Positions 53,736 to 62,601 of a stretch of DNA of 64,000 bases are shown in pieces. The position numbers and the translations under genes were made by a program. The notes below the pieces were generated by a model, which ran no database searches, had not been told where the DNA came from, and saw only the letters and a list, made by a program, of their open reading frames with translations. Origin of the DNA: Polyangiaceae bacterium (GTDB taxonomy: Bacteria; Myxococcota_A; Polyangia; Polyangiales; Polyangiaceae); contig JADJRH010000001.1 in assembly GCA_016712345.1 (NCBI GenBank), positions 434,001 to 498,000 of the forward strand, written 5' to 3'. Numbering within the stretch: position 1 is the stretch's first letter; each line of letters opens with the position of its first letter.

Positions 53736-55343
53736 GTGACGCCTCAAGAAATCGAGCGTGAGATCGCGCGCCGAAAAACCTTTTCGATCATTTCCCACCC
53801 CGACGCGGGCAAAACCACGCTCACTGAAAAGCTCCTCTTATACGGCGGAGCCATTCAACTCGCGGGTGCCGTGCGCGCCAAACGCCAGCGCGCTCACACC
53901 GTCAGCGACTACATGGAAATGGAGCGCGAGCGCGGCATCTCCATTCAATCGAGCGTGCTCCAATTTCCCTACTCCGGAAGGCTTTTGTCGCTCGTTGATA
54001 CTCCCGGTCACGCCGACTTCAGCGAAGACACGTACCGCGCGCTCATGGCCACCGACGCGGCGATTATGCTTCTCGACTGCGCAAAAGGTGTCGAGGCGCA
54101 AACCAAAAAGTTATTCCGAGTCTGCAAATTGCGGCACATGCCGATCTTCACGTTCGTCAACAAAATGGATCGGCCCGGTCGCGATCCGTTTGACCTCATC
54201 GGCGAAGTGGAAGAAGTGCTTGGGATCGGTGTGTACCCAATCACATGGCCCGTGTTTCGGGGAGCCAAGTTTCGAGGGGTTTATCACCGCAAATTGCACC
54301 AAGTGTACCTTTTTGAAACGGTGGCCCACGGGGCTGAAATTGCGCCGATGGAAGCCATGACGCTCGACGATCCAAAGATCTTGGATCATCTGGAACCCGA
54401 CGACGTTAAGCGCCTTAAAGATGAAGTGGAGTTGCTCGATGCCGCGGGCGACGCGCTCGACGTGGAAAAGTTTAAAACAGGGCAGGTATCGCCCATGTTT
54501 TTCGGCAGTGCCATTAACAACTTCGGCCTGCCGCAATTCTTATCGTCGTTCGTGGAGATGATGCCGCTCCCGGCCGCGCGAGAATCGGACAAGGGTTCTA
54601 TCGAACCGACCGATGAACGATTCACCGCCTTCGTTTTTAAGATCCAAGCCAATATGGATCGCGCTCACCGCGACCGCGTCGCGTTTCTTCGCGTTTGCTC
54701 CGGTCGTTATGAACGTGGAATGAAAGTGCGCCACGTTCGCCTTGGGCGCGATACGCGGCTGACCAATCCCGTTCAATTCTTGGCGCAGGAGCGCACATTG
54801 GTTGAAGACGGGTTTGCGGGTGACATTATCGGTGTATTCGATCCCGGTATTTTTCTTATCGGTGACACCATTACATCGGGCCCCAATATCCAATACCCAC
54901 CTTTGCCGCAGTTTCCCCCGGAGCACTTTGCCCGCATGTTTATGCTCGATCCAATGAAGCGTAAACAGCTCAAAAAGGGTTTGGAACAGCTCGCGCAAGA
55001 AGGTTCTATTCAGCTTTTTCGGCCGCCGGAGGGCCGAGAAGGTGAAGCGATCGTCGGCGCGGTGGGTGAACTTCAATTCGATGTTGTTGAAGATCGCCTT
55101 GAAAACGAATACGGGTGCAAAGTGCGCGCAGAGCGCCTTTCATTTAAACTCGCGCGATGGGTAGAAGGCGAACCGTTGCCGCTCGCCGAGCTTGAAGGCA
55201 AGCTGTTTGGTTATGGCGCACTCGACGTGCATGGCCAACCCGTTGTGCTTTTTAAAGGCGACTGGCAACTTGAAACGTGCGCCAAAGCGTTTCCCAAAAC
55301 CCAATTTGTAGAACTCAAAGGCGCCATCTTCCGCCACGTGTAA
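53736..55343 (+). CDS. prfC: Peptide chain release factor 3
   Basis: The GTG at 53736 begins VTPQEIEREIARRKTFSIISHPDAGKTTLTEKLL; sequence before it is not RF3-like. The 535-aa protein has the GTPase motifs G1 (SHPDAGKTT), G2/G3 (RGISIQSS; DTPGHADFSEDTYR) and G4 (NKMD), and the RF3 C-terminal domain. RF3 removes RF1 or RF2 from ribosomes after peptide release. It is divergent from kbl and is followed by a small lipoprotein on the other strand. Confidence 0.95.
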   Translation: MTPQEIEREIARRKTFSIISHPDAGKTTLTEKLLLYGGAIQLAGAVRAKRQRAHTVSDYMEMERERGISIQSSVLQFPYSGRLLSLVDTPGHADFSEDTYRALMATDAAIMLLDCAKGVEAQTKKLFRVCKLRHMPIFTFVNKMDRPGRDPFDLIGEVEEVLGIGVYPITWPVFRGAKFRGVYHRKLHQVYLFETVAHGAEIAPMEAMTLDDPKILDHLEPDDVKRLKDEVELLDAAGDALDVEKFKTGQVSPMFFGSAINNFGLPQFLSSFVEMMPLPAARESDKGSIEPTDERFTAFVFKIQANMDRAHRDRVAFLRVCSGRYERGMKVRHVRLGRDTRLTNPVQFLAQERTLVEDGFAGDIIGVFDPGIFLIGDTITSGPNIQYPPLPQFPPEHFARMFMLDPMKRKQLKKGLEQLAQEGSIQLFRPPEGREGEAIVGAVGELQFDVVEDRLENEYGCKVRAERLSFKLARWVEGEPLPLAELEGKLFGYGALDVHGQPVVLFKGDWQLETCAKAFPKTQFVELKGAIFRHV

Positions 55344-55352
55344 CGAGGCGGT

Positions 55353-55853
55353 CTATTCTACCGACGCCGGCGCGTCGGCGTGAACCGCCTCCGTTGTGCA
55401 TTGATCCGTCACATCCGCCCATAAAATCACATCATGCCCCGAGGGACTTGGCATGGGCATTTGCGTTGCCTCGTCCCAATCGTTCAATACAGCAAACATC
55501 CCCAATGTCTCGCTCACGTCCAGCGTATCGTTGTATTGAAGTTCATCGGCGTCGGTATTGGGGCCGCTATACACAAGCGCCGGATTTTCGGTATCAAAAA
55601 AGCCAAATTGAGCGGTGATCTCAGGCCCAAATCCGCGGAGGCGCAGGCTCATCCAAATGTGTTGCCCACCCTGCGACCCATATTGAATTTGGAGTTTGTC
55701 TTTGCCGAGCGGAATAAACTCGCTCTCTCCCGTTCCAATCAACACCTCCCGGGCGGGCCTTTCATCACAAGGGATGTCCCACACAGGGTCGCTTTTGTGG
55801 CATCCGGCCAAGAGTACACATCCAACCATCGTCAGGGGTAAAGCGCACTTCAT
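55353..55853 (-). CDS. Small lipoprotein of unknown function
   Basis: The start is the ATG at 55853 (MKCALPLTMVGCVLLAGC), with a clear lipobox LLAGC; a longer version would begin within the end of the neighbouring gene. The 166-aa protein has one Cys-rich N-terminal piece (DPVWDIPCDERPAREVLIGTG), then beta-rich sequence. No family is recognised. It lies downstream of the bpX6-type gene on the same strand, 57 bases away, and may belong to that operon. Confidence 0.7.
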   Translation of the reverse strand: MKCALPLTMVGCVLLAGCHKSDPVWDIPCDERPAREVLIGTGESEFIPLGKDKLQIQYGSQGGQHIWMSLRLRGFGPEITAQFGFFDTENPALVYSGPNTDADELQYNDTLDVSETLGMFAVLNDWDEATQMPMPSPSGHDVILWADVTDQCTTEAVHADAPASVE

Positions 55854-55909
55854 TGTGGATAAAGTGATACTACAACCGCCGCCCCGTGGCCAACCACCGA
55901 GACATGGTG

Positions 55910-58900
55910 TCAGAGTGTACACTCACGAACAATTCTACCCTCTTTTACCATCACCACAATCAACCTACCCATGTCATCACAGAGCGTCAGTTCATCCCCT
56001 CGAAAACGCGCTGAAACGCGGGATGCCCCTTCAAGTACAAATGTCAGATGGGGTTCGCTTTCTCCCGAGAGCCTCACCTGGAAAGTGCCCGTCTCGCTGT
56101 CCCATTGGGTTGGGTAGGTAGATTGCGTCCAGCCTCGAAGGGTCAATTCTCTTTCGGTTTTTGCCCTCTCCATTTCAGCTCGCGATTTGAGCTTGTGCGA
56201 CGGTAAGTCAAACTCCCAATAGTTGTCTGGGAAGTCTACGCTGCCATCACGCGAAATGGGCGCTTGGGCCCCAAAGATCATGGCAAGGCTCGTAGGTCGG
56301 CGAAACACCCGACGCACCGTGCGCCCGTTGTCCCCAAAGTTCCAAAGGCTGTGAACACCCACCTGGGTGGCATCCAGCGCCAACACTTTGTTGTCCCTCC
56401 CCAAAGCACCCTCCGCCGCCACATACCAAATCAACCCATCAAATGTGTCGGCCCAAACCTTCAGATTCAGGTGGCACCAGGGCTCTTGCCTCTTACCAAT
56501 CAAGTCCACCCGGGTTACCCGAGAACCGTCCACAAAAATGGCGCGATCACCCTGATCTGATAGAACAATTGAAGACGCGGGCTCCATAAAGCGGGTGAGC
56601 ACCCTACCCTCGCGTGAAAGAAGCCATGCGCCGAGTGTACCCATTGCCGCAAGCATTTGGCCATTGGGTAGAGACACAGCGTCGAATATGGGTAAACTTC
56701 CCGACTGCGCTTTTGTCCGGCGTATGGTTCGTTGAATGACCGGTTGAGTGGCTACCCAATGAGGCAGATGCTCCTTTGGATTAAACGCGATCGTAAAGGG
56801 CTCAAGCGGCCGGTGTTGGCGCATTCCCTTTGATTGAAAGCGCATCACCACACACGCGGCGTCTTTACCATTGCCTTTCTCGGCGCTCATTTGCACGAGC
56901 CGAGAGCAGATCGCGGGCGCCCCATCCGGTGAACCGATGGCCGAGGCGATTTCGTCCTCCGTGAAGGATTGGTGAATACCGTCATTGCAAAAACAAATCA
57001 GGTCGCCGTAGCCAAGCTCCACCGACCCAACATCCACTTTTAAATGGTCTGTTACGCCCATGAGGCGCGTGAGCACGTGTTTTAGCGACTCGACATGTAC
57101 ACCCGGCAAAAGTTTATGCTCTTGCCCTTTTGTTTCGGCACCCAGGGTATGATCGGCGGTTAATGCGATTTGCCTTGTATCGCGCCGGAGGTAGATTCGG
57201 CAGTTGCCCACGTGCGCAAAAACAAATGTTTTACCCCTGACGGCGCCCACCGCAGCTACGGCGCCGTCACCCCGGTGTTGCGGCCGATCGGCGGCACGTT
57301 GCAGTAGAGCGCCATTGGCCTGAAGGAGAGCCCAAGCCAATAGATGCCCGGCCGTGGTTACATCGCGTGCGGCGGACGCGTAACCATAAGCATAATCTTC
57401 AATAACCTCCCTCACAAGCTCGCACACATGCTCGGGGTTGCTAAAGGAAGTGAGCCCATCAACAATCCCAAAGAGTCGAAATGTGTCCGACCCCAGCTTG
57501 ATAGCGCGGCCATAAGAGAGATTGGGTAAAATCACCCGCGCACAGTTATTGATGCTGCGCGGGCCCGTGCGATTGAGGCCCGAAAAACTGGGCAGAATAT
57601 CGGGTATTGTCGAGTCGCTTTTTTTGGACAATGCGCGTGACACTTCATCAATAAAAAGCGCGTCCCCCGACATTTGCGCCAACGCCAAAGGGGACACGTT
57701 TTCGTTGGGTGTGGGGATGCTCATTAAGGCGCGTGTAATGGCCTTAGCCAAAACGCGAATGGATTTTTCGCGCCCCGCTCGGAGGATTGCTCCCGCCATG
57801 GCCGTGGCGTTCTCAATGCCATAAGGTGGCTCTTCATTCAAAAACGCTTCAGCCTGTGCGTACACATCATCAAAGTCATTTTGAAAAAGTTCGGCCTTTT
57901 TAATAAGGACCGCCGCCCCCGGCGGGCCACCTGTCGCCACAGCGTTATCGATCCACTTTTTGGCAAGGCGTCGCGCTTTCTCAATGGGCCACACCGCATC
58001 TACGGCGGCAACGTATTGACCGGCTGAAGCCAATGAGTCGGCCCACAAAAGACGGAGTGCCGCAGCTTGCTCCATATTCCCCATGGCCGTGAGGCGAATG
58101 ACGGCTTCACCAAAAGCGCCGTGCAACTTGGCAATGCGCACCGCCCGCTCAATGTCACCCGCCAAAAACCATAAACGTACAACCACAGCCGGACCGAGCC
58201 CGCGGGCTTCGGCCAATTCGGCGGCGAGTGAATAACGTTTGTGTTTCTCCAAAAAAGCGACGGCTTCTTCATCCACTTTTAAAAGCTCGCTCAATACAAA
58301 TGCGGCCTTTTCAATCTCCCCTTTTTTCTCCAGTTGCTCAAACGCCGCGCGATAACGTCGCCGCAATTCTTCTTGCAAATCCCCGCTTGAATAAAGGGAC
58401 GACGAAGCTTTTTGTCGATGGGGCGTAATGGTAAGATCGGCCCGCGGCGAAGGTGTACCCAACATTGGCGGCGCGGGCGCAGACTCGCCTGTTCCAAGTG
58501 GAATAGCGTGTCGCAATGCGGCTTCCAAGTCGCCGTCGTCAAACATTTGAAACATGCGGGCCACGTATTCAGACTGGCGGCGCGTAATGATCGAACTGAA
58601 TTGGGACCAAGCCAAAAAACGCGCCGCCGCCCACGACAGCGACGTTGCCAATTGTTCGATCCAGCCCGGCGAAGACCTCTTGCCGGAAACAATTGAACTT
58701 GAACCCGCGCCCTTTTTGCCGGGAAAAACAATAAGAGAATTGTTTTCCCCCGATGCACCGGCGCCCCTCGCCGACGGTGACTTGCTGCTTGCAGACGGCC
58801 TTGACAAGAGTCCGGCAATACCTTGTAAGAAACGTCCAACGGCTTGAAAAAGCGCCGCTGTCCAGCCACCGCCAACGCGCTCCGGGGAGCTTTCCTGCGA

Positions 58901-59434
58901 TTCACCCTCCTGCCTCAATACCCCTCGCAATGCCTCCGCCATCTCTTGCATATCGGCGTCCGGCTCACCAATGCCGGTTTTTTCGCGAAGGTTCACCTGA
59001 ACAGCGGGGAGGTCGGGGTTTACACTTGAGTACACACTGCCCAGCGAATTGACCTCATCGACGCGTTCAAAATCAGAGAGATCCAGGTGGGATGCCGGGT
59101 GAACGCGGTGCTCGGCATTGAGTATTACTTCAATGCACTTTCCTTCCAAAACAATCAGCGCGGCGTTGTTAACAATCTCGGCGTCTTTAATGAGGGCCGA
59201 CACCAAACCGTTTTGATGAGCAATGAGCAACCCGGCCGGACTTTCAAACGAAAGAAGTCGCCGCCGGATTTTGAATTGAACAATCCAAACGTCACCGTCG
59301 CGATAAAGGGTATCTCCCGGCCACATTGCTCGCAGCAGGCGTTCCGCCGCCGCCGCCGCCCCAAAGGTGCGACCGTCGAGCCACAGGCCCGCTGCAATGA
59401 AAGAGCCCTTTAAAATGGGTGATTCAATGCGCAT
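55910..59434 (-). CDS. bpX6-like / solenoid / PP2C phosphatase / beta-propeller protein
   Basis: The start is the ATG at 59434 (a GTG lies one codon before); it overlaps the upstream stop by 11 bases. The 1174-aa protein has a bpX6-like N-terminal domain (about 1-150; GLWLDGRTFGAAAAAERLLRAMWPGD), a linker with amphipathic helices and an alpha-solenoid (about 290-560). A PP2C-type Ser/Thr phosphatase domain (about 625-870) has FGIVDGLTS, FVFAHVGNCRIYL, LICFCNDGIHQSF and KDAACVVMRF. A beta-propeller-like C-terminal region (about 900-1174) follows. The metal-binding Asp of VDG, NDG and KDA are present; Asp of the usual VGDSR is Asn here. It likely dephosphorylates partners of the MoxR system. 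Confidence 0.75.
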   Translation of the reverse strand: MRIESPILKGSFIAAGLWLDGRTFGAAAAAERLLRAMWPGDTLYRDGDVWIVQFKIRRRLLSFESPAGLLIAHQNGLVSALIKDAEIVNNAALIVLEGKCIEVILNAEHRVHPASHLDLSDFERVDEVNSLGSVYSSVNPDLPAVQVNLREKTGIGEPDADMQEMAEALRGVLRQEGESQESSPERVGGGWTAALFQAVGRFLQGIAGLLSRPSASSKSPSARGAGASGENNSLIVFPGKKGAGSSSIVSGKRSSPGWIEQLATSLSWAAARFLAWSQFSSIITRRQSEYVARMFQMFDDGDLEAALRHAIPLGTGESAPAPPMLGTPSPRADLTITPHRQKASSSLYSSGDLQEELRRRYRAAFEQLEKKGEIEKAAFVLSELLKVDEEAVAFLEKHKRYSLAAELAEARGLGPAVVVRLWFLAGDIERAVRIAKLHGAFGEAVIRLTAMGNMEQAAALRLLWADSLASAGQYVAAVDAVWPIEKARRLAKKWIDNAVATGGPPGAAVLIKKAELFQNDFDDVYAQAEAFLNEEPPYGIENATAMAGAILRAGREKSIRVLAKAITRALMSIPTPNENVSPLALAQMSGDALFIDEVSRALSKKSDSTIPDILPSFSGLNRTGPRSINNCARVILPNLSYGRAIKLGSDTFRLFGIVDGLTSFSNPEHVCELVREVIEDYAYGYASAARDVTTAGHLLAWALLQANGALLQRAADRPQHRGDGAVAAVGAVRGKTFVFAHVGNCRIYLRRDTRQIALTADHTLGAETKGQEHKLLPGVHVESLKHVLTRLMGVTDHLKVDVGSVELGYGDLICFCNDGIHQSFTEDEIASAIGSPDGAPAICSRLVQMSAEKGNGKDAACVVMRFQSKGMRQHRPLEPFTIAFNPKEHLPHWVATQPVIQRTIRRTKAQSGSLPIFDAVSLPNGQMLAAMGTLGAWLLSREGRVLTRFMEPASSIVLSDQGDRAIFVDGSRVTRVDLIGKRQEPWCHLNLKVWADTFDGLIWYVAAEGALGRDNKVLALDATQVGVHSLWNFGDNGRTVRRVFRRPTSLAMIFGAQAPISRDGSVDFPDNYWEFDLPSHKLKSRAEMERAKTERELTLRGWTQSTYPTQWDSETGTFQVRLSGESEPHLTFVLEGASRVSARFRGDELTLCDDMGRLIVVMVKEGRIVRECTL

Positions 59435-61010
59435 CACCCAAATCCCCGGCAGGCAAAAACCTGAGCACGTGGGCCCCGACGGGCAACAAATAGACGCCCA
59501 CCTCGCCCGCCGCTGTCACATAGGCAATTTGGCCTGTCGTTGGAATGAACTTAATCAAATCAATCGGTGCAGTCGTTTCAATAATGGTGTTTTTCTCAAA
59601 AAAGTGCTGCACACTTTTTCGATCGGCGGAAACGACATATTCTGTTTTGTGATCGTGTTCGCGCGTGAGCCATAGAGAACCGCTTTGCCAAAAACTTTCA
59701 GGAATTTCGTTCGCCCAAATGGTCGGTGAATTCCAGAGCTGTTCGGTTTCGTGTTCATGTGCTCGGTGCTCCCGGTCGCTGAAAGCTGCTCGACCTTTAA
59801 TCACCAGATCCACTTTTCCCGGGAACGCCACACGAAACTCACCATTTTCCAGCGGTACAATGGACCCCATTGGGCCGTACGGCGGCGCATACGGAGGTTC
59901 GTCGGGTGTAATGCCGATCACTTCAACAGCCGTTTTTCGGGTGACGGCCATTGTATAGAGCGCATACGATTTCCCGTCGGATGTTAATAAAAGTGTGCGG
60001 CTTTTGGAGCGCAATGTGCCCACGGCAATAGGGGTTTCACCACGCCCCGGATAAAACGTTGTGGGAGGGGGGACAGGCGCTTTGGGAGAGTTCACCACAA
60101 CAAACGTTATGAGTGCGCCGCGTTTTGACCTTAAAAACAGGCGCCTGCCATTGATTGAAGAGAGGATCCCCCCCGAAAGATCAATGTCCGACGTACCGGT
60201 GATAGTAGCTGTTTTTGCGAGTTTGAATGGGTCGCGCAATAAGCGTACACAAATGTTTTCAGGCGGCAGATCGAGCAACACCGACTTGGAGGCAACGCCG
60301 CGCTCGGCAATCACTTCCACTCGAACACGTCGCTCGGTGAGGCTCGGCACTTCGGTCACGCAGATTGTCGATGCGCCGTTTATGACTCGATGGTTATTGG
60401 GCACGCGATCGGTCACGAGCCACTGTTCACCCGCCCGGGCAAATTCGGGCACGTCTGCCCATTCTTTTAATAAACGCTCCGAAACCGGCGTTGACGAGCG
60501 CCCGTTGATTAAATAACCCACTGTGGCAGGTGCAATGTTGCTTACGAGACGTCGTTTTTCGTCCTGCAACGAACCCCAATAAAAATCGCTTTGGGCTCGT
60601 TCGGCGCGCGCGGCCATTACAATCAGCAATGCAATGTGCACGGCACGGGGCGCTCCCAACTGAGTGGGCCCGCAGTCAAACAACATCACAATGCTCTTTT
60701 GGCCCCCTTTTGCCTTGAACGCCGGCTGCAAAAACGAGTGTTCGCCGGAAATCGCGCGCCGCATAAATTCATCCGGCAATTCGCTCAGCAACATCCACTC
60801 GCTTCCAAGCAGTCGTTCATAAGGACCGCGGCGCGAAAGCCCATTAAAACCGTCGGGCTCGCCCAGCAAATTGGCAACCTGTTTGCCCGCGCCGAAAAGG
60901 CCTGTTAGCCGGGTTACGAGCGGCGAAAGGGAGAGCGCCACGTCGGGCGCAAACACGCCGAGCTGAGCCTGCCAATGCGAAAGCGCGGCCGGAACGGCGG
61001 TCTGCGTCAT
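59424..61010 (-). CDS. bpX-type protein with degenerate vWA-like and beta-propeller regions
   Basis: The start at 61010 gives an ATGA overlap with the upstream gene; an ATG at 61022 is an alternative. The 528-aa protein has a segment GQKSIVMLFDCGPTQLGAPRAVHIALLIVMAARAE that resembles a vWA-like fold without a classical MIDAS. A beta-rich half follows, with repeated strand pairs (ISSINGRRLFLRSKRGALITFVV and after). This matches the bpX class of the MoxR-vWA-beta-propeller ternary systems by layout. It overlaps the bpX6-like gene downstream. The exact bpX number needs a profile search. Confidence 0.65.
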   Translation of the reverse strand: MTQTAVPAALSHWQAQLGVFAPDVALSLSPLVTRLTGLFGAGKQVANLLGEPDGFNGLSRRGPYERLLGSEWMLLSELPDEFMRRAISGEHSFLQPAFKAKGGQKSIVMLFDCGPTQLGAPRAVHIALLIVMAARAERAQSDFYWGSLQDEKRRLVSNIAPATVGYLINGRSSTPVSERLLKEWADVPEFARAGEQWLVTDRVPNNHRVINGASTICVTEVPSLTERRVRVEVIAERGVASKSVLLDLPPENICVRLLRDPFKLAKTATITGTSDIDLSGGILSSINGRRLFLRSKRGALITFVVVNSPKAPVPPPTTFYPGRGETPIAVGTLRSKSRTLLLTSDGKSYALYTMAVTRKTAVEVIGITPDEPPYAPPYGPMGSIVPLENGEFRVAFPGKVDLVIKGRAAFSDREHRAHEHETEQLWNSPTIWANEIPESFWQSGSLWLTREHDHKTEYVVSADRKSVQHFFEKNTIIETTAPIDLIKFIPTTGQIAYVTAAGEVGVYLLPVGAHVLRFLPAGDLGDAH

Positions 61011-61420
61011 GACCCCAACCATGCGGTGAGCAACGCCCGCTCAATGGGTCTGGCCAAATGCATTGAAATAAGTCGTTTGGGTGAGGGCAATACAGCCACA
61101 GGGAATGGAAGGTTCGTTTTTGCAATCGCCGCTTCAAACACGTCGGCCGGCACATCGGGCGTGAGTGCGGTGGGCAATAACAACCTAGGGGCGCTCGGAT
61201 CTCGACCTAGATATAGAACACTTTCTACCCATGGTAGATCGCTTGTCGGGCCGGTGATCAACAAGGTGTCACCCGCTGTCAGACCTGACAGTTTTAAGAG
61301 CTGGGCGTCGGTTTTTTCGAGCAGTGCGCGTGCAAGTTTTTTGGCAGCTTCACCCGATATGGCCGCCGCCGCCGGTTCGAGTGCAATGGGTCGCTCAATA
61401 AAAGAGACCCGCCACTTCAT
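61007..61420 (-). CDS. Small bpX5-like protein of the MoxR operon
   Basis: This 137-aa protein reads MKWRVSFIERPIALEPAAAA at its start and LYLGRDPSAPRLLLPTALTPDVPADVFEAAI in the middle. Its ATG overlaps the MoxR stop (ATGA, 61417-61420) and its stop overlaps the next start (ATGA). The length, the LLPT...P.VP..V layout and its place between MoxR and a bpX gene fit the bpX5 class of ternary systems. It has no enzymatic motif. It may bridge the ATPase and the propeller proteins. The assignment is by layout. Confidence 0.6.
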   Translation of the reverse strand: MKWRVSFIERPIALEPAAAAISGEAAKKLARALLEKTDAQLLKLSGLTAGDTLLITGPTSDLPWVESVLYLGRDPSAPRLLLPTALTPDVPADVFEAAIAKTNLPFPVAVLPSPKRLISMHLARPIERALLTAWLGS

Positions 61421-62601
61421 TGATTTGCAGCCGTTTTCTTATAAGATTCGTGTTTTGTTATTAACTTTGACCGTGCGTCGGCCAAGTCGGCCGGCAACTG
61501 CGTTTGGGCAAATCCGGCGTCTATTTCGCGCAACATGCCCTCAATGCGCAGTTGATATGCGTGCAATTCAGATTCAATCGCCGGGGGCGAAGACAACAAC
61601 ATCAATGCTTGTTGAGTGAGTTTTGATGCACGAGCCAATGGACCAAACGATGTGTGGGCCGCGGCTGCAATTAATGTTTCGTTTTGCGAAGCGCTGAGAA
61701 AATCGCGCAATACATCCCTACCGAGGCGCTGCGCGTCAATGGTTGGCAATGCAACAACAACAGGCCACAGATCGGCTTCAGACGGCTTTTCCCGTCCGGC
61801 GAGCGCGGCGGCCGCGGCAATAAGTTTTTGAATGCGCACAATGCGCCGATCCGAAAGGTCTATTCCGGCGCTTCGCAATGCTCGAACCGCATGGCTTATC
61901 GGCCCACGCATCACGCTCACGTCCATGGTTTGGGCAACGGACGCCAACGTGTCCACGTGAACCATTGCCGCTCTCGCGGATTCTTCGTTTGCGGAGGAAA
62001 GCGACCATCCCGACATCAGCAGCTCTTCAAGGCTTGAGTCGCCGATAGGCTCGACAAACGCGCGCACCAAAAATCGATCGGCAAATGCCGCGAGTTGTTC
62101 CTCTTCGGGCAATCGATTGGAAGCCCCGACGCACACCCGAAGTGGACATTTCATCCGAGTGTGCCCGCGCACAAACGTTCGCTCATTGAGAATGCCGAGG
62201 AGGGTATTCAATATGGCAGTTGACCCGAGAAAAACCTCGTCCAAAAAGGCAATTTCTGCCTCGGGCAACATACCGGCGGTTTCTGTTTCAACAACACCTT
62301 CTCGGAGTTTTTTCAGGTCGACAGGCCCAAATATCTCGGACGGTTCTGTGAAACGGCCCAATAGATATTCAAACGTTTTGCCACCGAGACGTTTGGCGAT
62401 GCGACGCACCGCTTCACTTTTGGCGGTTCCCGGCGGCCCGACAACAAGTACGTGCTCTCGCGCAACAGCGGCGAGCACAACGAGTTCAACCAACGTTTCG
62501 CGCTCTATCAAGCCGCGCGAAGCATCACTGATGGCGCTTTTGAGCGCTGAACTCGATTCTTTTAATTGAGAGGGTGAGTTGACCGGAGAAGAAACTGTCA
62601 T
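61417..62601 (-). CDS. MoxR-family AAA+ ATPase
   Basis: This 394-aa protein has Walker A VVGPPGTAKSEAVRRI, Walker B IAFLDEVFLG, a sensor 1-like GASNRLPEEEQLAAF and the MoxR N-terminal helical region. MoxR ATPases act as chaperones with vWA partners; here it is first of a run of overlapping genes with bpX partners, typical of ternary conflict systems. The ATG overlaps the stop of the upstream lipoprotein-like gene (ATGA 62598-62601), and its stop overlaps the next start (ATGA). It probably powers the assembly of the downstream proteins. Confidence 0.88.
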   Translation of the reverse strand: MTVSSPVNSPSQLKESSSALKSAISDASRGLIERETLVELVVLAAVAREHVLVVGPPGTAKSEAVRRIAKRLGGKTFEYLLGRFTEPSEIFGPVDLKKLREGVVETETAGMLPEAEIAFLDEVFLGSTAILNTLLGILNERTFVRGHTRMKCPLRVCVGASNRLPEEEQLAAFADRFLVRAFVEPIGDSSLEELLMSGWSLSSANEESARAAMVHVDTLASVAQTMDVSVMRGPISHAVRALRSAGIDLSDRRIVRIQKLIAAAAALAGREKPSEADLWPVVVALPTIDAQRLGRDVLRDFLSASQNETLIAAAAHTSFGPLARASKLTQQALMLLSSPPAIESELHAYQLRIEGMLREIDAGFAQTQLPADLADARSKLITKHESYKKTAANQ

